Shown piece after piece: positions 10,136-18,240 of a DNA stretch of 64,000 nucleotides (position 1 is the first letter of the stretch; every line of letters begins with the position of its first letter). The DNA lies in contig NC_010424.1 of the NCBI RefSeq assembly GCF_000018425.1, forward strand, positions 682,001 through 746,000, written 5' to 3'. This DNA comes from Candidatus Desulforudis audaxviator MP104C. Its GTDB lineage: Bacteria > Bacillota > Desulfotomaculia > Desulfotomaculales > Desulforudaceae. Under the pieces are notes generated by a model. The model made no database searches and was not told the origin of the DNA. It saw only the letters and a program-made list of their open reading frames with translations. The translations under genes were made by a program, and so were the position numbers.

Positions 10136-10240
10136 CTTATTAACTTATTGCGCGGTGGCGGTGGCCGTTGTTGGGGCCAAGGTCTCACAAGTGAAACAGG
10201 TCTTAGGCTGAATAAGTTTAAGTTAAGAGTTAAGTGCTGG
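10124..10240. repeat. Long inverted repeat at the ffh-rpsP junction
   Basis: Left arm 10124-10149 (CCAGGCACTTAACTTATTAA...) pairs imperfectly with right arm 10211-10240 (...GAGTTAAGTGCTGG), about 26-30 bases each around a 60-base GC-rich core. The left arm includes the last codons and stop of ffh. The GTGCCAGGCAC word resembles a widespread REP-type palindrome. Possible attenuator or mobile palindromic element. Confidence 0.65.
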
Positions 10241-10264
10241 CACTTGATGAAAGGAGGTGAAACG

Positions 10265-10543
10265 GTGGCAGTAAAGATCAGACTAAAGCGCATGGGGGCC
10301 AAGAGGGACCCCTTCTACCGGATCGTGGTCTCCGATGCCCGTTCGCCCCGGGACGGACGGTTTATCGAGCAAATAGGCTACTACGATCCCCTGGAGGAGC
10401 CGGCACGGATTTCGGTGGATGAGGCCAAGGCCCGCGTGTGGCTGCAGCAGGGGGCCCAGATGACCGAGACGGTGAGATCCCTTTTCAAGAAGTCCGGAGT
10501 GCTGGAGCGCCTTGGGGCGGAACGAGCCGAGGAAAGGGGTTAA
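10265..10543 (+). CDS. rpsP: 30S ribosomal protein S16
   Basis: A 92-residue protein with the family opening [29 protein letters not shown] (shown in part) and [10 protein letters not shown]. The start is GTG at 10265, directed by the strong AAAGGAGGTG eight bases upstream. It follows ffh as in other Firmicutes. Confidence 0.96.
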   Translation: MAVKIRLKRMGAKRDPFYRIVVSDARSPRDGRFIEQIGYYDPLEEPARISVDEAKARVWLQQGAQMTETVRSLFKKSGVLERLGAERAEERG

Positions 10544-10545
10544 CC

Positions 10546-10773
10546 ATGAAAGAACTGGTGGAAATTTTGGCCCGGTCTTTGGTGGATCAGCCCGGGCAGG
10601 TTGAGGTGCGGGTCGTGGAAAATGACAAGGTGGTGCTCATCGAACTGCGTGTTGCACCTGAGGATATGGGCAAGGTGATCGGGAAGCAGGGGCGGATCGC
10701 CAAGGCGATACGCACTCTGGTGAAAGCGGCGGCGAACAAGCAGCGCAAACGGGTGACCATGGAAATCATCTAG
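10546..10773 (+). CDS. khpA: KhpA, KH-domain RNA-binding protein
   Basis: A single KH domain of 75 residues with the GXXG loop in GKVIGKQGRIAKAIR. Members bind RNA with KhpB (Jag/EloR) and affect cell elongation and translation. Two bases separate it from rpsP, and it precedes ylqD and rimM in the standard Firmicutes order. Confidence 0.93.
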   Translation: MKELVEILARSLVDQPGQVEVRVVENDKVVLIELRVAPEDMGKVIGKQGRIAKAIRTLVKAAANKQRKRVTMEII

Positions 10774-10812
10774 TCGGGGTGAAGCGCGGCCGGAAGACCA
10801 GGAGGTGGTCCG

Positions 10813-11193
10813 GTGCCCAAAAGCATCATTATTACCCGTCCGGTGGTGGTCAAAATCAGGGTCACCGAGCGCTACAAGACGGCCCTGCTCCAGCAGATAG
10901 AGTACTCCGTGCGGCGGCTGGACCTGGAACTGCAGCGCCTGGAGCGCCCGGGAGCCCCACAGCTTGCCGATGAGCGCCAAAAAAGGCTCGAGGCGCGGCA
11001 GAAGCTGGTTGAGCAGGCGCAGGGCGTGCGCAGGCTGCAACCAGGTGACGAGGTGCTGCACGGGCGCGTCGAAAGTCTGGTCAGGCTGGCGGTTGGTGAC
11101 GACTGGCAGAGCGTGATGGGGGTTGAAGTGCTTCTGGAAGACGGTCGCGTGGTGGACATCAGGACACCGGCCGGAGGTCCCGACAATGAGTGA
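10813..11193 (+). CDS. ylqD: YlqD family protein
   Basis: A 126-residue protein of unknown role found between khpA and rimM in Firmicutes. The N-terminal strand is [15 protein letters not shown]; a predicted coiled coil follows (about 25-75: [19 protein letters not shown]), then a small beta domain. It starts at GTG after AGGAGGTGG. The stop overlaps the rimM start. Confidence 0.85.
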
Positions 11194-11698
11194 GGAATTG
11201 ATCCTGATCGGCGAGATCGTGAATACCCAGGGGCACCGCGGTGCGGTCCGGGTGCTGCCCCTGACGGACTTTCCCGAACGTTTCCGGCGACTGAAATCCG
11301 TTTACTTGGAACAGGGGCCGGTGCGCCGGCTGGTGCACATCGGGCGGGTGTCCTACCACAAGCGGTTTGTGATTCTCGAGTTCCGGGAAATCCCGGATAT
11401 GAACGCGGCCGAAAAGTTGAAAGGGGCACAGCTCAAGATACACCGCTCGGAACTGGTGCCCTTGCCTGACGGCCACCACTACGTCTTCGATATCGTCGGC
11501 AGTTCCGTCTTCGATGCGGAAGGGGAATACCTGGGCGTCGTGGAGGATGTGCTGCGCACCGGGGCCAACGACGTTTACGTGGTAAAGAGCGGTGAGGGGG
11601 ATTCCCTGCTGGTCCCGGCACTTAAGACCGTGGTGCGGGACATCGACCTGGCCCGGCGGCGCATCACCGTGGTCCTGCCTGAGGGGTTACGGGAATGA
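11186..11698 (+). CDS. rimM: 16S rRNA processing protein RimM
   Basis: A 170-residue maturation factor for the 30S head, partner of S19. N-terminal domain [25 protein letters not shown] and a C-terminal PRC-barrel ([31 protein letters not shown]). The ATG at 11186 overlaps the ylqD stop; the stop overlaps the trmD start (ATGA). Confidence 0.95.
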
Positions 11699-12444
11699 TT
11701 ATCAGTATCCTGACGTTGTTCCCCGAGATGTTCGCTGGTCCCTTCGGGAGCAGCATCATCAAGCGGGCGCGGGAACGAGGCCTGGTGGACATTGAGCTGT
11801 TTGACATCCGGGACTTCTCGCCGAACCGGCACCGGACGGTCGACGATACACCCTATGGGGGCGGGGGCGGGATGGTCATGCGGCCTGAACCCATCCGGCG
11901 GGCGCTCGACCACCTCCTTGAACGGGGGCGGGGAGGGGGCACGGTGGTGCTCCTGTGTCCCCAGGGCCGGCGATTCGACCAGGATTCGGCGCGCGCCCTG
12001 GCGGCTGCCGGGAAGCTGGTTCTGATCTGCGGTCACTACGAAGGAGTGGACGAAAGGGTCCGCGAAGACGTGGACCTGGAGATCTCGGTGGGCGATTTCG
12101 TGGTCACCGGTGGCGAAATCCCGGCGATGCTGGTGGTGGACGCGGTGTGCCGGTTGGTCCCCGGCGTGCTGGGTGAGCCGGGCGGCGCTGAGGACGACTC
12201 CTTCGCCGGCGGGCTTCTGGAATACCCTCAGTACACACGGCCCCGGGACTACCTGGGACGGGATGTGCCGGAGGTCTTGCTGAGCGGGCATCACGGCGAA
12301 ATCGAACGCTGGCGCCGGCAAGAAGCCCTGCTCCGGACTCTGGTGCGCCGGCCCGACCTGATTGACGCAGCCCGGATGGAGGCGGGGGATCGGGAATTGC
12401 TCGCCCAACTGGCCCGGCGCCTGAAGGAGTTGGGCCTGGTTTGA
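11695..12444 (+). CDS. trmD: tRNA (guanine37-N1)-methyltransferase
   Basis: SPOUT methyltransferase of 249 residues. Motifs: [11 protein letters not shown], the YGGGGGMVM loop, [11 protein letters not shown] and the trefoil-knot SAM site [15 protein letters not shown]. It then has the [11 protein letters not shown] substrate loop. ATGA overlap with rimM. Confidence 0.97.
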
Positions 12445-12461
12445 CGACGGGCGGGGAGCTC

Positions 12462-12491
12462 TTGCAATATGTGGGAACCATATGGTAGAAT
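12462..12491 (+). promoter_or_regulatory. Candidate extended -10 promoter for rplS
   Basis: TTGCAA (12462-12467), 18-base spacer ending TGG, TAGAAT (12486-12491). A small TGGC-TTAAG-GCCA hairpin lies between it and the rplS Shine-Dalgarno; it could be a leader structure but is short. Confidence 0.5.
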
Positions 12492-12535
12492 TACGGGTGG
12501 CTTAAGGCCATTACGACGCGAGGAGGCAGGTGTTG

Positions 12536-12883
12536 ATGAACCACATCCAGACTTTTGCCGAGGAGCAGTTGAAGCCGGATATCCCGGAATTCCGCCCGGG
12601 CGACACCGTCCGGGTTCACGTAAAGGTTGTCGAAGGCGAACGGCAGCGCATCCAGGTTTTTGAAGGAGTCGTGATCAGAAGACGCGGCGGCGGTGTAAGC
12701 GAGACATTCACGGTGCGCCGGGTATCGTACGGCGTGGGCGTCGAGCGCACTTTCCCACTCCATTCTCCGCGGGTGGACCGGATCGAGGTGGTCCGGCTGG
12801 GCCGCGTCCGGCGGGCCCGGCTGTACTACTTGAGAAAACTCCGTGGGAAGGCGGCCCGCATCCGGGAGAGAAAGACCAAATAG
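12536..12883 (+). CDS. rplS: 50S ribosomal protein L19
   Basis: A 115-residue protein; the stretch [20 protein letters not shown] and ending in [10 protein letters not shown] are typical. The ATG at 12536 has GAGGAGG nine bases upstream; GTG 12530 and TTG 12533 are in frame but too close to it. Confidence 0.96.
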   Translation: MNHIQTFAEEQLKPDIPEFRPGDTVRVHVKVVEGERQRIQVFEGVVIRRRGGGVSETFTVRRVSYGVGVERTFPLHSPRVDRIEVVRLGRVRRARLYYLRKLRGKAARIRERKTK

Positions 12884-12891
12884 TATAGTAT

Positions 12892-12928
12892 AGAGGGGGG
12901 CTGCGAGGCAGTTCCCTCTTTACTTTTG
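12892..12928 (+). terminator. Terminator after rplS
   Basis: AGAGGG (12892-12897) pairs with CCCTCT (12914-12919), with CTGC/GCAG nested inside, followed by TTACTTTT. Confidence 0.6.
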
Positions 12929-12943
12929 CCACGGAGGGGTTGA

Positions 12944-13471
12944 GTGTTGGGAACGGGTCGGCGTCGCGGCTTATTTGGAGATTTTGCCGAATCACTCCTG
13001 ATTGCGGTGATCCTGGCGCTGGTGATACGGTTTTTCATCTTTCAACCGTTTTATATTCCCTCCGGATCGATGGAGCCCACACTGCTGACGGGGGACCGGA
13101 TCATCGTGTCCAAGTTCGCCTACTACTTCCGTGAACCGGAGCGGGGAGACGTGATCGTGTTCAAGTACCCCCGTGATCCAAAGCGGGTCTTTGTCAAGCG
13201 GGTGGTGGCCTTGGGCGGGGAGACGGTGGCGATCAGGGACAGCCGGTTGTACATCGACGGCGTGCCGGTGGTGGAAGAATACCTGCCGCCGGGTGTGTCC
13301 TGCCACGATTTCGGTCCCTTGAGGGTGCCGGAGGGGAGTCTCTTCATGCTGGGCGACAACCGCGCCAACAGCGACGACAGCCGGGTCTGGGGATACCTCG
13401 ACGAAGATCTGGTGATCGGCAAGGCGGTGGCCATTTACTGGCCAGTCGTCCGTCTGGGAGCGGTGCACTGA
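12944..13471 (+). CDS. lepB: Signal peptidase I
   Basis: A 175-residue type I leader peptidase with one N-terminal membrane segment (about 14-32). The catalytic Ser lies in PSGSMEPTL, the Lys in FVKRVVALGGE, and box E is GDNRANSDDSR. The GTG start follows GGAGGGGTTGA. The upstream terminator suggests partial transcriptional separation from rplS. Confidence 0.94.
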   Translation: MLGTGRRRGLFGDFAESLLIAVILALVIRFFIFQPFYIPSGSMEPTLLTGDRIIVSKFAYYFREPERGDVIVFKYPRDPKRVFVKRVVALGGETVAIRDSRLYIDGVPVVEEYLPPGVSCHDFGPLRVPEGSLFMLGDNRANSDDSRVWGYLDEDLVIGKAVAIYWPVVRLGAVH

Positions 13472-13492
13472 CTGATAGGTGGCAAGCAAGGT

Positions 13493-14347
13493 ATGTCCGT
13501 ACACTGGTATCCGGGCCACATGGCCAAGACCAAACGTCTGATCCGCGAACAATTGCGGCTGTGTGACCTGGTGTTTGAGTTGGCCGATGCGCGCATTCCG
13601 CAAAGCAGCCGAAACCCGGTGTTAAACGAGTTGACTGCTCACAAACCGCGGATTCTCATCCTGACCAAACCCGATCTGGCCGATCCGACCCGTACGGGGG
13701 AATGGATCGAGGTATTCGGCACACAGGGTATCCCGGCGCTGAAGTTCAACGCTGTCCGCGGCGGTGAGTCGGGGATCAGGACCGTGATGCGCACGGTCCG
13801 GGACCTTCTGAAAAACCCGGCTGGAAACCGGCCTCGGGCCTACCGGGCGGTGACGGTCGGGATACCGAATGTGGGCAAATCCTCATTCATAAACCGGCTG
13901 ACCGGGCAGCGGGTCGCCCAGACGGGTAAAGCTCCAGGCACTACCCGGGGCAAGCAGTGGATTCGCGTGAACCGCTGGCTGGAGCTTCTGGATACGCCGG
14001 GCACGCTCTGGCCGAAATTGGGCAGTCCGGCGGTGGGGTTTAAGTTGGCGGCCACCGGTGCGATCAGGGAAGAAGTCTTCAGCCGTGAGGAGGTAGCCGG
14101 CTGGCTGGTATCCTGGTTGATGCACAACTGTCCGCGGGCCCTCCGGCAGCGTTACGGTCTGCCGGCGGTTCCGGGGGACACCGCCGACGTGCTGGAAGTG
14201 GTCGGTCGTAAGCGGGGGTTGTTGTTGCCGGGCGGGAAAGTCGACCACGACAGGACGGCCGCCATGGTGCTCAAGGACTATCGGGAAGGCGCTCTCGGCC
14301 GTTTTACTCTGGATGTTCCGGGGGAGGGACGGGGTGATGACGAGTAG
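13493..14347 (+). CDS. rbgA: RbgA/YlqF, ribosome biogenesis GTPase
   Basis: Circularly permuted GTPase of 284 residues for late 50S assembly. The motifs appear in permuted order: G4 LTKPDL (about residue 55), G1 GIPNVGKSS, G2 PGTTRG and G3 DTPG. The N terminus WYPGHMAK is diagnostic. It overlaps rnhB by 11 bases. Confidence 0.95.
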   Translation: MSVHWYPGHMAKTKRLIREQLRLCDLVFELADARIPQSSRNPVLNELTAHKPRILILTKPDLADPTRTGEWIEVFGTQGIPALKFNAVRGGESGIRTVMRTVRDLLKNPAGNRPRAYRAVTVGIPNVGKSSFINRLTGQRVAQTGKAPGTTRGKQWIRVNRWLELLDTPGTLWPKLGSPAVGFKLAATGAIREEVFSREEVAGWLVSWLMHNCPRALRQRYGLPAVPGDTADVLEVVGRKRGLLLPGGKVDHDRTAAMVLKDYREGALGRFTLDVPGEGRGDDE

Positions 14348-15140
14348 GGGCGGACGAGGCTTGAGCCTGCGGCAGATTCGGGAGCGCCTGTTCTCGACGG
14401 CTGTTCCCGATGCCGAGCTTCTGGAGATGCTCGGCCGGGACGCACGTGCCGGTGCCCGCGAGTTGCAGCGCCAAGTGCTGCGGCGCATTGCCCAGGAGCG
14501 GGCGGAAGCCGAGCGCTTGCATTCTCTATACGGCTACGAGCGGGCTCTGGAGGCCGCCGGGTGCGGGCCGGTAGCCGGAACGGACGAGGCCGGGAGGGGA
14601 CCCTTGGCCGGCCCGGTGGTGGCTGCCGCCGTAGTCTTAAGCCGCGGGGCGGCGATCCCGGAGCTGAAGGACTCCAAACAGTTGACCGGCCCGGCACGGA
14701 GCCGGCTGGCGGATGAAATCCGGGCCCGGTGCCATGCCTGGGGGATCGGCGTCGCCGACGTCGGTGAAATCGCCCGGTTGAACATTCTCCGCGCCAGCCT
14801 GTTGGCCATGCGGCGGGCGCTGGACGGCCTGGGTTTCATTCCGGGGTGGGTTCTGGTTGACGGTTCCTTCACCGTGCCTCTGTTTCCCGGCCCCCAGACC
14901 GCCCTGGTAAAGGGGGATCGGGTCAGCGCCTCCGTGGCAGCGGCATCGATTCTGGCCAAGGTCTACCGGGACGAGTTGATGGAGCGGTTGCACCGCCTGT
15001 ACCCGGAGTACGGTTTCGACCGGCACAAGGGCTATCCGACCCCCGAACACTACCAGGCGCTTGAGCGCTACGGCCCCTGCCCGCTGCACCGGGTTTCCTT
15101 CCTGCACAAAACACAAATCAGCCTGAACCCCACACCCTGA
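14337..15140 (+). CDS. rnhB: Ribonuclease HII
   Basis: Removes ribonucleotides and RNA from RNA-DNA hybrids. The 267 residues include a helical N-terminal extension of about 75 residues, seen in Firmicutes RnhB, before the catalytic GTDEAGRGPLAGPVV (Asp-Glu); KDSKQL, the later Asp (VDGS) and SILAKVYRD follow. The ATG at 14337 lies in the end of rbgA with GGGGGAGGGAC upstream. Confidence 0.93.
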   Translation: MTSRGGRGLSLRQIRERLFSTAVPDAELLEMLGRDARAGARELQRQVLRRIAQERAEAERLHSLYGYERALEAAGCGPVAGTDEAGRGPLAGPVVAAAVVLSRGAAIPELKDSKQLTGPARSRLADEIRARCHAWGIGVADVGEIARLNILRASLLAMRRALDGLGFIPGWVLVDGSFTVPLFPGPQTALVKGDRVSASVAAASILAKVYRDELMERLHRLYPEYGFDRHKGYPTPEHYQALERYGPCPLHRVSFLHKTQISLNPTP

Positions 15141-15147
15141 CGCCAAC

Positions 15148-15184
15148 GCCGAGGCACAGGTTCGATTCACGGTGCGCGGCTTTT
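15148..15184 (+). terminator. Terminator after rnhB
   Basis: GCCG..GCAC (15148-15157) pairs with GTGC.CGGC (15172-15180) with a small internal mismatch, followed by TTTT. It sits between the converging rnhB and CapA genes. Confidence 0.5.
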
Positions 15185-15186
15185 GG

Positions 15187-16368
15187 TCACCAGGCCGGTT
15201 CAACCAGAAAGTCCGGTCCCATTTCCTCGGCCACCTGTAGCAGCCGTTCGTAGTCAGCGGAAGTGAGCAGGAGGTCCTCCTCATTCGCGAAGGCCGGAAT
15301 GGCCTGGTGGACCGGAAGCACCCGGTAGCGCACCTTGCCGTGCAACAGATAGGTGTGGACCCACACGGGAACCAGTTCCACCTCCTCCAAAACAGTTATG
15401 CCGCCGACGAGGTCCTTTTTGATGGTCAGCCGGACCAGCAGGCCGCTGTCACTGTAACGCCAGCGCTGATTGGAGATGAAGTTCCCCAGGGAGTAGGCCG
15501 CGAATTTCTTTCTGGGCACCCCCTCCTTAAGTACCGTCCTGGTATGGGTGGGCTGCACCACGTGCGGGTGACTGCCCAGCACGATGTCGACCCCCGAATT
15601 GAATAAAAACTCCACGAGACCTCTCTGGTCTTTGGTGGGATAGCGGCTGTACTCGACGCCGAAATGGAGACAGGCGATGATGATATCCGCCTCGGCTTCC
15701 TTAAGCCGGGTGATTTCCTCCTGCAAGGCCCCACGGTCGATTATGTTCACCAGGTACGGCTTGTCGGGAGGGATCGGTAGGCCGTTGGTGGATTCGGTGT
15801 AGTTCATGATCCCCACCCGAATTCCCCGGAGTTCTTTGATGAAGGGCCGTTCCCGGTCCTCCCGGCTGGCGTAGGTGCCGATATGGTCCAGGCCGGCGGC
15901 CTCCAGGTGCCGGATGGTGGCCAGCACTCCTTCCACATCCTGATCCAGGCTGTGGTTGTTAGCCGTCAAGAACATATCCAGCCCCACGTCCCGCATTTCC
16001 GGCGCGAGGTCGGCGGGACAGTTGAACCGCGGGTAGCCCGAATAACCCCTATGCGCCCCGGCCAGGCGGGTTTCGAGGTTGGCGATGGAGTAGTCGGCGT
16101 CTGCGAACAGGTGCCTGACCGGGCCGAATACTTCGCCGAATTCGAAACGGCCTGTTTCCGGGTTGTGCACCGAATAAATCACCGGCAAGTGCATCAGGAA
16201 ATCTCCCACCGCGGTGATGGTGATCCGGACCTCCTGAGGCGCAGGCGGAACCGGGGGCCCGTCAACGGTAGGACCGGTGGAATCCAAGCCCGTACAGCCG
16301 CCCGGCGGGCAGAGGCAGAAGAAAACCAAGAGCCACCAGATGGTAACGCGGCGCAAGCGGATCATCAC
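15187..16368 (-). CDS. CapA/PgsA-family metallophosphatase-like lipoprotein
   Basis: Resembles poly-gamma-glutamate capsule protein CapA (393 residues). The N terminus is a signal peptide with a lipobox-like PGGC, so it is probably anchored on the outer membrane face. Calcineurin-fold motifs: AVGDFLMH, IANLETRL, TANNHSLDQ, LHFGVEY and GSHPHVVQP. No other capsule genes are nearby, so the capsule role is unproven; many standalone homologues have unknown substrates. The start is GTG (16368) or the following ATG. Confidence 0.85.
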   Translation of the reverse strand: MMIRLRRVTIWWLLVFFCLCPPGGCTGLDSTGPTVDGPPVPPAPQEVRITITAVGDFLMHLPVIYSVHNPETGRFEFGEVFGPVRHLFADADYSIANLETRLAGAHRGYSGYPRFNCPADLAPEMRDVGLDMFLTANNHSLDQDVEGVLATIRHLEAAGLDHIGTYASREDRERPFIKELRGIRVGIMNYTESTNGLPIPPDKPYLVNIIDRGALQEEITRLKEAEADIIIACLHFGVEYSRYPTKDQRGLVEFLFNSGVDIVLGSHPHVVQPTHTRTVLKEGVPRKKFAAYSLGNFISNQRWRYSDSGLLVRLTIKKDLVGGITVLEEVELVPVWVHTYLLHGKVRYRVLPVHQAIPAFANEEDLLLTSADYERLLQVAEEMGPDFLVEPAW

Positions 16369-16541
16369 CCCGGCTTCCCGTCTACTGGCTGATCACGGTC
16401 AGATTACATCATTTTTCCACATGAGCGGGGCGGTTCCTGCCTATTTCGAGCTTGTCGGCCCTTTGCACAATGGTCTTTTCCGGGTTAAGCTGGAGTGAGG
16501 GATCTTGTCCGGCACCGGGTCTTACGGGAGGAGGACAAGAT

Positions 16542-16892
16542 TTGGATCGGCAGTTGCTCGGCCGGAAGGCCGAAGCTCTGGCTGTAGCACACCTGAGGAA
16601 GCAGGGGCTGCGCATCGAGGAGCGCAATTTCCGCTGCCGCCTAGGGGAAATCGACCTGGTGGCCCGTGACGGGGCTACCCTGGTTTTCGTGGAGGTGCGG
16701 TCACGGACTTCGGCGGAGTTCGGCCTCCCCGAGGAGAGTGTCGGCCACCGCAAGCAACAGCGGCTGCGCCGGATTGCGCAGGTTTACCTTCAGGGACGGG
16801 GTGAGACCACCATCCGCTTCGACGTTGTATCCGTAAGGTTTGACCGGCAGGGCAACCTGCAGCGGATTGAGCACATTCCCCAAGCCTTTTAG
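16542..16892 (+). CDS. YraN family (UPF0102) endonuclease-like protein
   Basis: A 116-residue protein with the PD-(D/E)XK-like core RCRLGEIDLVARDG and VFVEVRSR. TTG start at 16542 with GGGAGGAGG seven bases upstream. In many Firmicutes it is followed by comM; here splB follows instead, and a comM fragment is found at 52729. Confidence 0.88.
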   Translation: MDRQLLGRKAEALAVAHLRKQGLRIEERNFRCRLGEIDLVARDGATLVFVEVRSRTSAEFGLPEESVGHRKQQRLRRIAQVYLQGRGETTIRFDVVSVRFDRQGNLQRIEHIPQAF

Positions 16893-16904
16893 GTTTCCGG
16901 CCTC

Positions 16905-17930
16905 TCACACGAAATACTCGATTTTGGATTCCGGGAACAGCGCCTTGGTTTTTGAAATCAGGGCCTTTTTGGCGGCCTCCATCAACTCCGGCGTGTACAC
17001 ATACTTCCCGTAACCGAATTGACCGAACTTGAAACGACGGTTCTCCCCCAACATGGGTAGCCTGGTCCGGGGGAAAATCTCCCGGATTCGTTTCTCGGCC
17101 CGTGCGGTGAACCGGTGCGTGATGAACTCAAAAGACAGGTTGTCCAGCCCGTTGATTCGGGAACGGATCTCTTCCAGCAACTCCTGGTACACCGCGATTC
17201 CCCGGGGGTCGCCGTCCAGGATGATGGGGGCGACCATGAAACCCACCGGGTATCCGGCCCGGGCCACCTTGCCGGCGGCCTCCAGGCGCTTGGCGAGGGA
17301 CGGGGTGCCGTGCTCGTGGGCCCGGATGATCTCCGGAATGTTGACGCTGAAGCGGATGGTGGTGCGGCCGTTGTGTTCCACATCCAGCAGGGTATCGAGG
17401 TCGGTGAACTTGGTGACGAACCGGAAACGGCCGTACTCCTGGCCGCCGAAAAACCTTATCGTATCGGCCAGGGCGCGGGTATATCTTTCCACCGGTACCG
17501 GGTCGGAAGTGGCTGAACCCTCAAACAGGGTAATCTGGGGCTTGCGTTGATCGATGTACTGACGGGTCCGGCTCAGAATCTCCTCGATGTTCACGTAGGC
17601 CCGGACATACGGCCTCGCCGGCAGGCTGGTCATCAGGTAGCAGTACTCACACTTGCCGGGGCAGGAGGTGGTCAGCGGGAGCTGGTAATGGGCGGAAGGC
17701 TTGCAGGTTTGAAAATCAAGGGTGCGCCGGACGCCGAACACCAGGGTTTTCTTGGCTTCCGCATAAGCCTCCCGCGGGGTTTTGCCCGGTATAGTCCCGA
17801 CCCGGTTGTGCGAACCGGTGAACTCCACCTTGAAACCTTCCGCGGAGAACCGCTCGTACAGCGACCGGCCCAGGGGATATTCGAGTGCTTCTCTCTCAAA
17901 GATGACCCTGGCGGGGGCGAAAGCCGACAT
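16905..17930 (-). CDS. splB: Spore photoproduct lyase
   Basis: Radical-SAM repair enzyme that reverses the thymine spore photoproduct during germination. The 341 residues include the CX3CX2C cluster motif CPGKCEYC, preceded by LPLTTS. The start at 17930 (MSAFAP) is supported by GGGAGGTGATCGA; an in-frame extension to 18035 lacks a ribosome site. It implies sporulation. Confidence 0.93.
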   Translation of the reverse strand: MSAFAPARVIFEREALEYPLGRSLYERFSAEGFKVEFTGSHNRVGTIPGKTPREAYAEAKKTLVFGVRRTLDFQTCKPSAHYQLPLTTSCPGKCEYCYLMTSLPARPYVRAYVNIEEILSRTRQYIDQRKPQITLFEGSATSDPVPVERYTRALADTIRFFGGQEYGRFRFVTKFTDLDTLLDVEHNGRTTIRFSVNIPEIIRAHEHGTPSLAKRLEAAGKVARAGYPVGFMVAPIILDGDPRGIAVYQELLEEIRSRINGLDNLSFEFITHRFTARAEKRIREIFPRTRLPMLGENRRFKFGQFGYGKYVYTPELMEAAKKALISKTKALFPESKIEYFV

Positions 17931-17941
17931 TCGATCACCTC

Positions 17942-17962
17942 CCGGAGATTCATGTTCTCCGG
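17942..17962 (-). promoter_or_regulatory. Hairpin touching the splB ribosome-binding site
   Basis: CCGGAGA (17942-17948), seven-base loop, TCTCCGG (17956-17962). On the minus strand the 3' side of the stem abuts the GGGAGG Shine-Dalgarno (about 17935-17943), so it could modulate splB translation. Confidence 0.4.
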
Positions 17963-18098
17963 AGTGAACCATTTCTAGTACCCTTTTGGGCCCATCCGGT
18001 ACAAGTTCCAAAATAAATTTAGAAACAGTCGTCAATATACTTGTTTTTTTGACTGAGGCGTATTAGATTCTTTCAAAGAAGGTGGCGATTGGAGGTCC

Positions 18099-18236
18099 TT
18101 GTCTTCTTTAGAATTGGCGAGTAAAGTGGGTGATAGCGCGGCAGACTTCAGCGGAACCGATTATCCCGGAATGCGGGACATGTTTTTGGCGCTTGAAAGA
18201 TATAAATTGTCTAACTATTTAGTTAAGGAGAGCTGA
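18099..18236 (+). CDS. Possible 45-residue small protein upstream of livK
   Basis: A TTG-initiated frame (MSSLELASKVGDSAADFSGT...) preceded by GGAGG only three bases upstream. It ends four bases before the livK ATG and contains the livK ribosome site. The composition is protein-like, with a helical second half. It could be a coupling or leader ORF or a small protein; no family recognised. The gap 17931-18240 otherwise shows only the splB hairpin. Confidence 0.35.
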   Translation: MSSLELASKVGDSAADFSGTDYPGMRDMFLALERYKLSNYLVKES

Positions 18237-18240
18237 GAAA

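Noticed and set aside
15150-15185. GGTTCGATTC resembling a tRNA T-loop
   Set aside because: No matching T-stem, anticodon arm or acceptor stem around it; better explained as part of the rnhB terminator hairpin.
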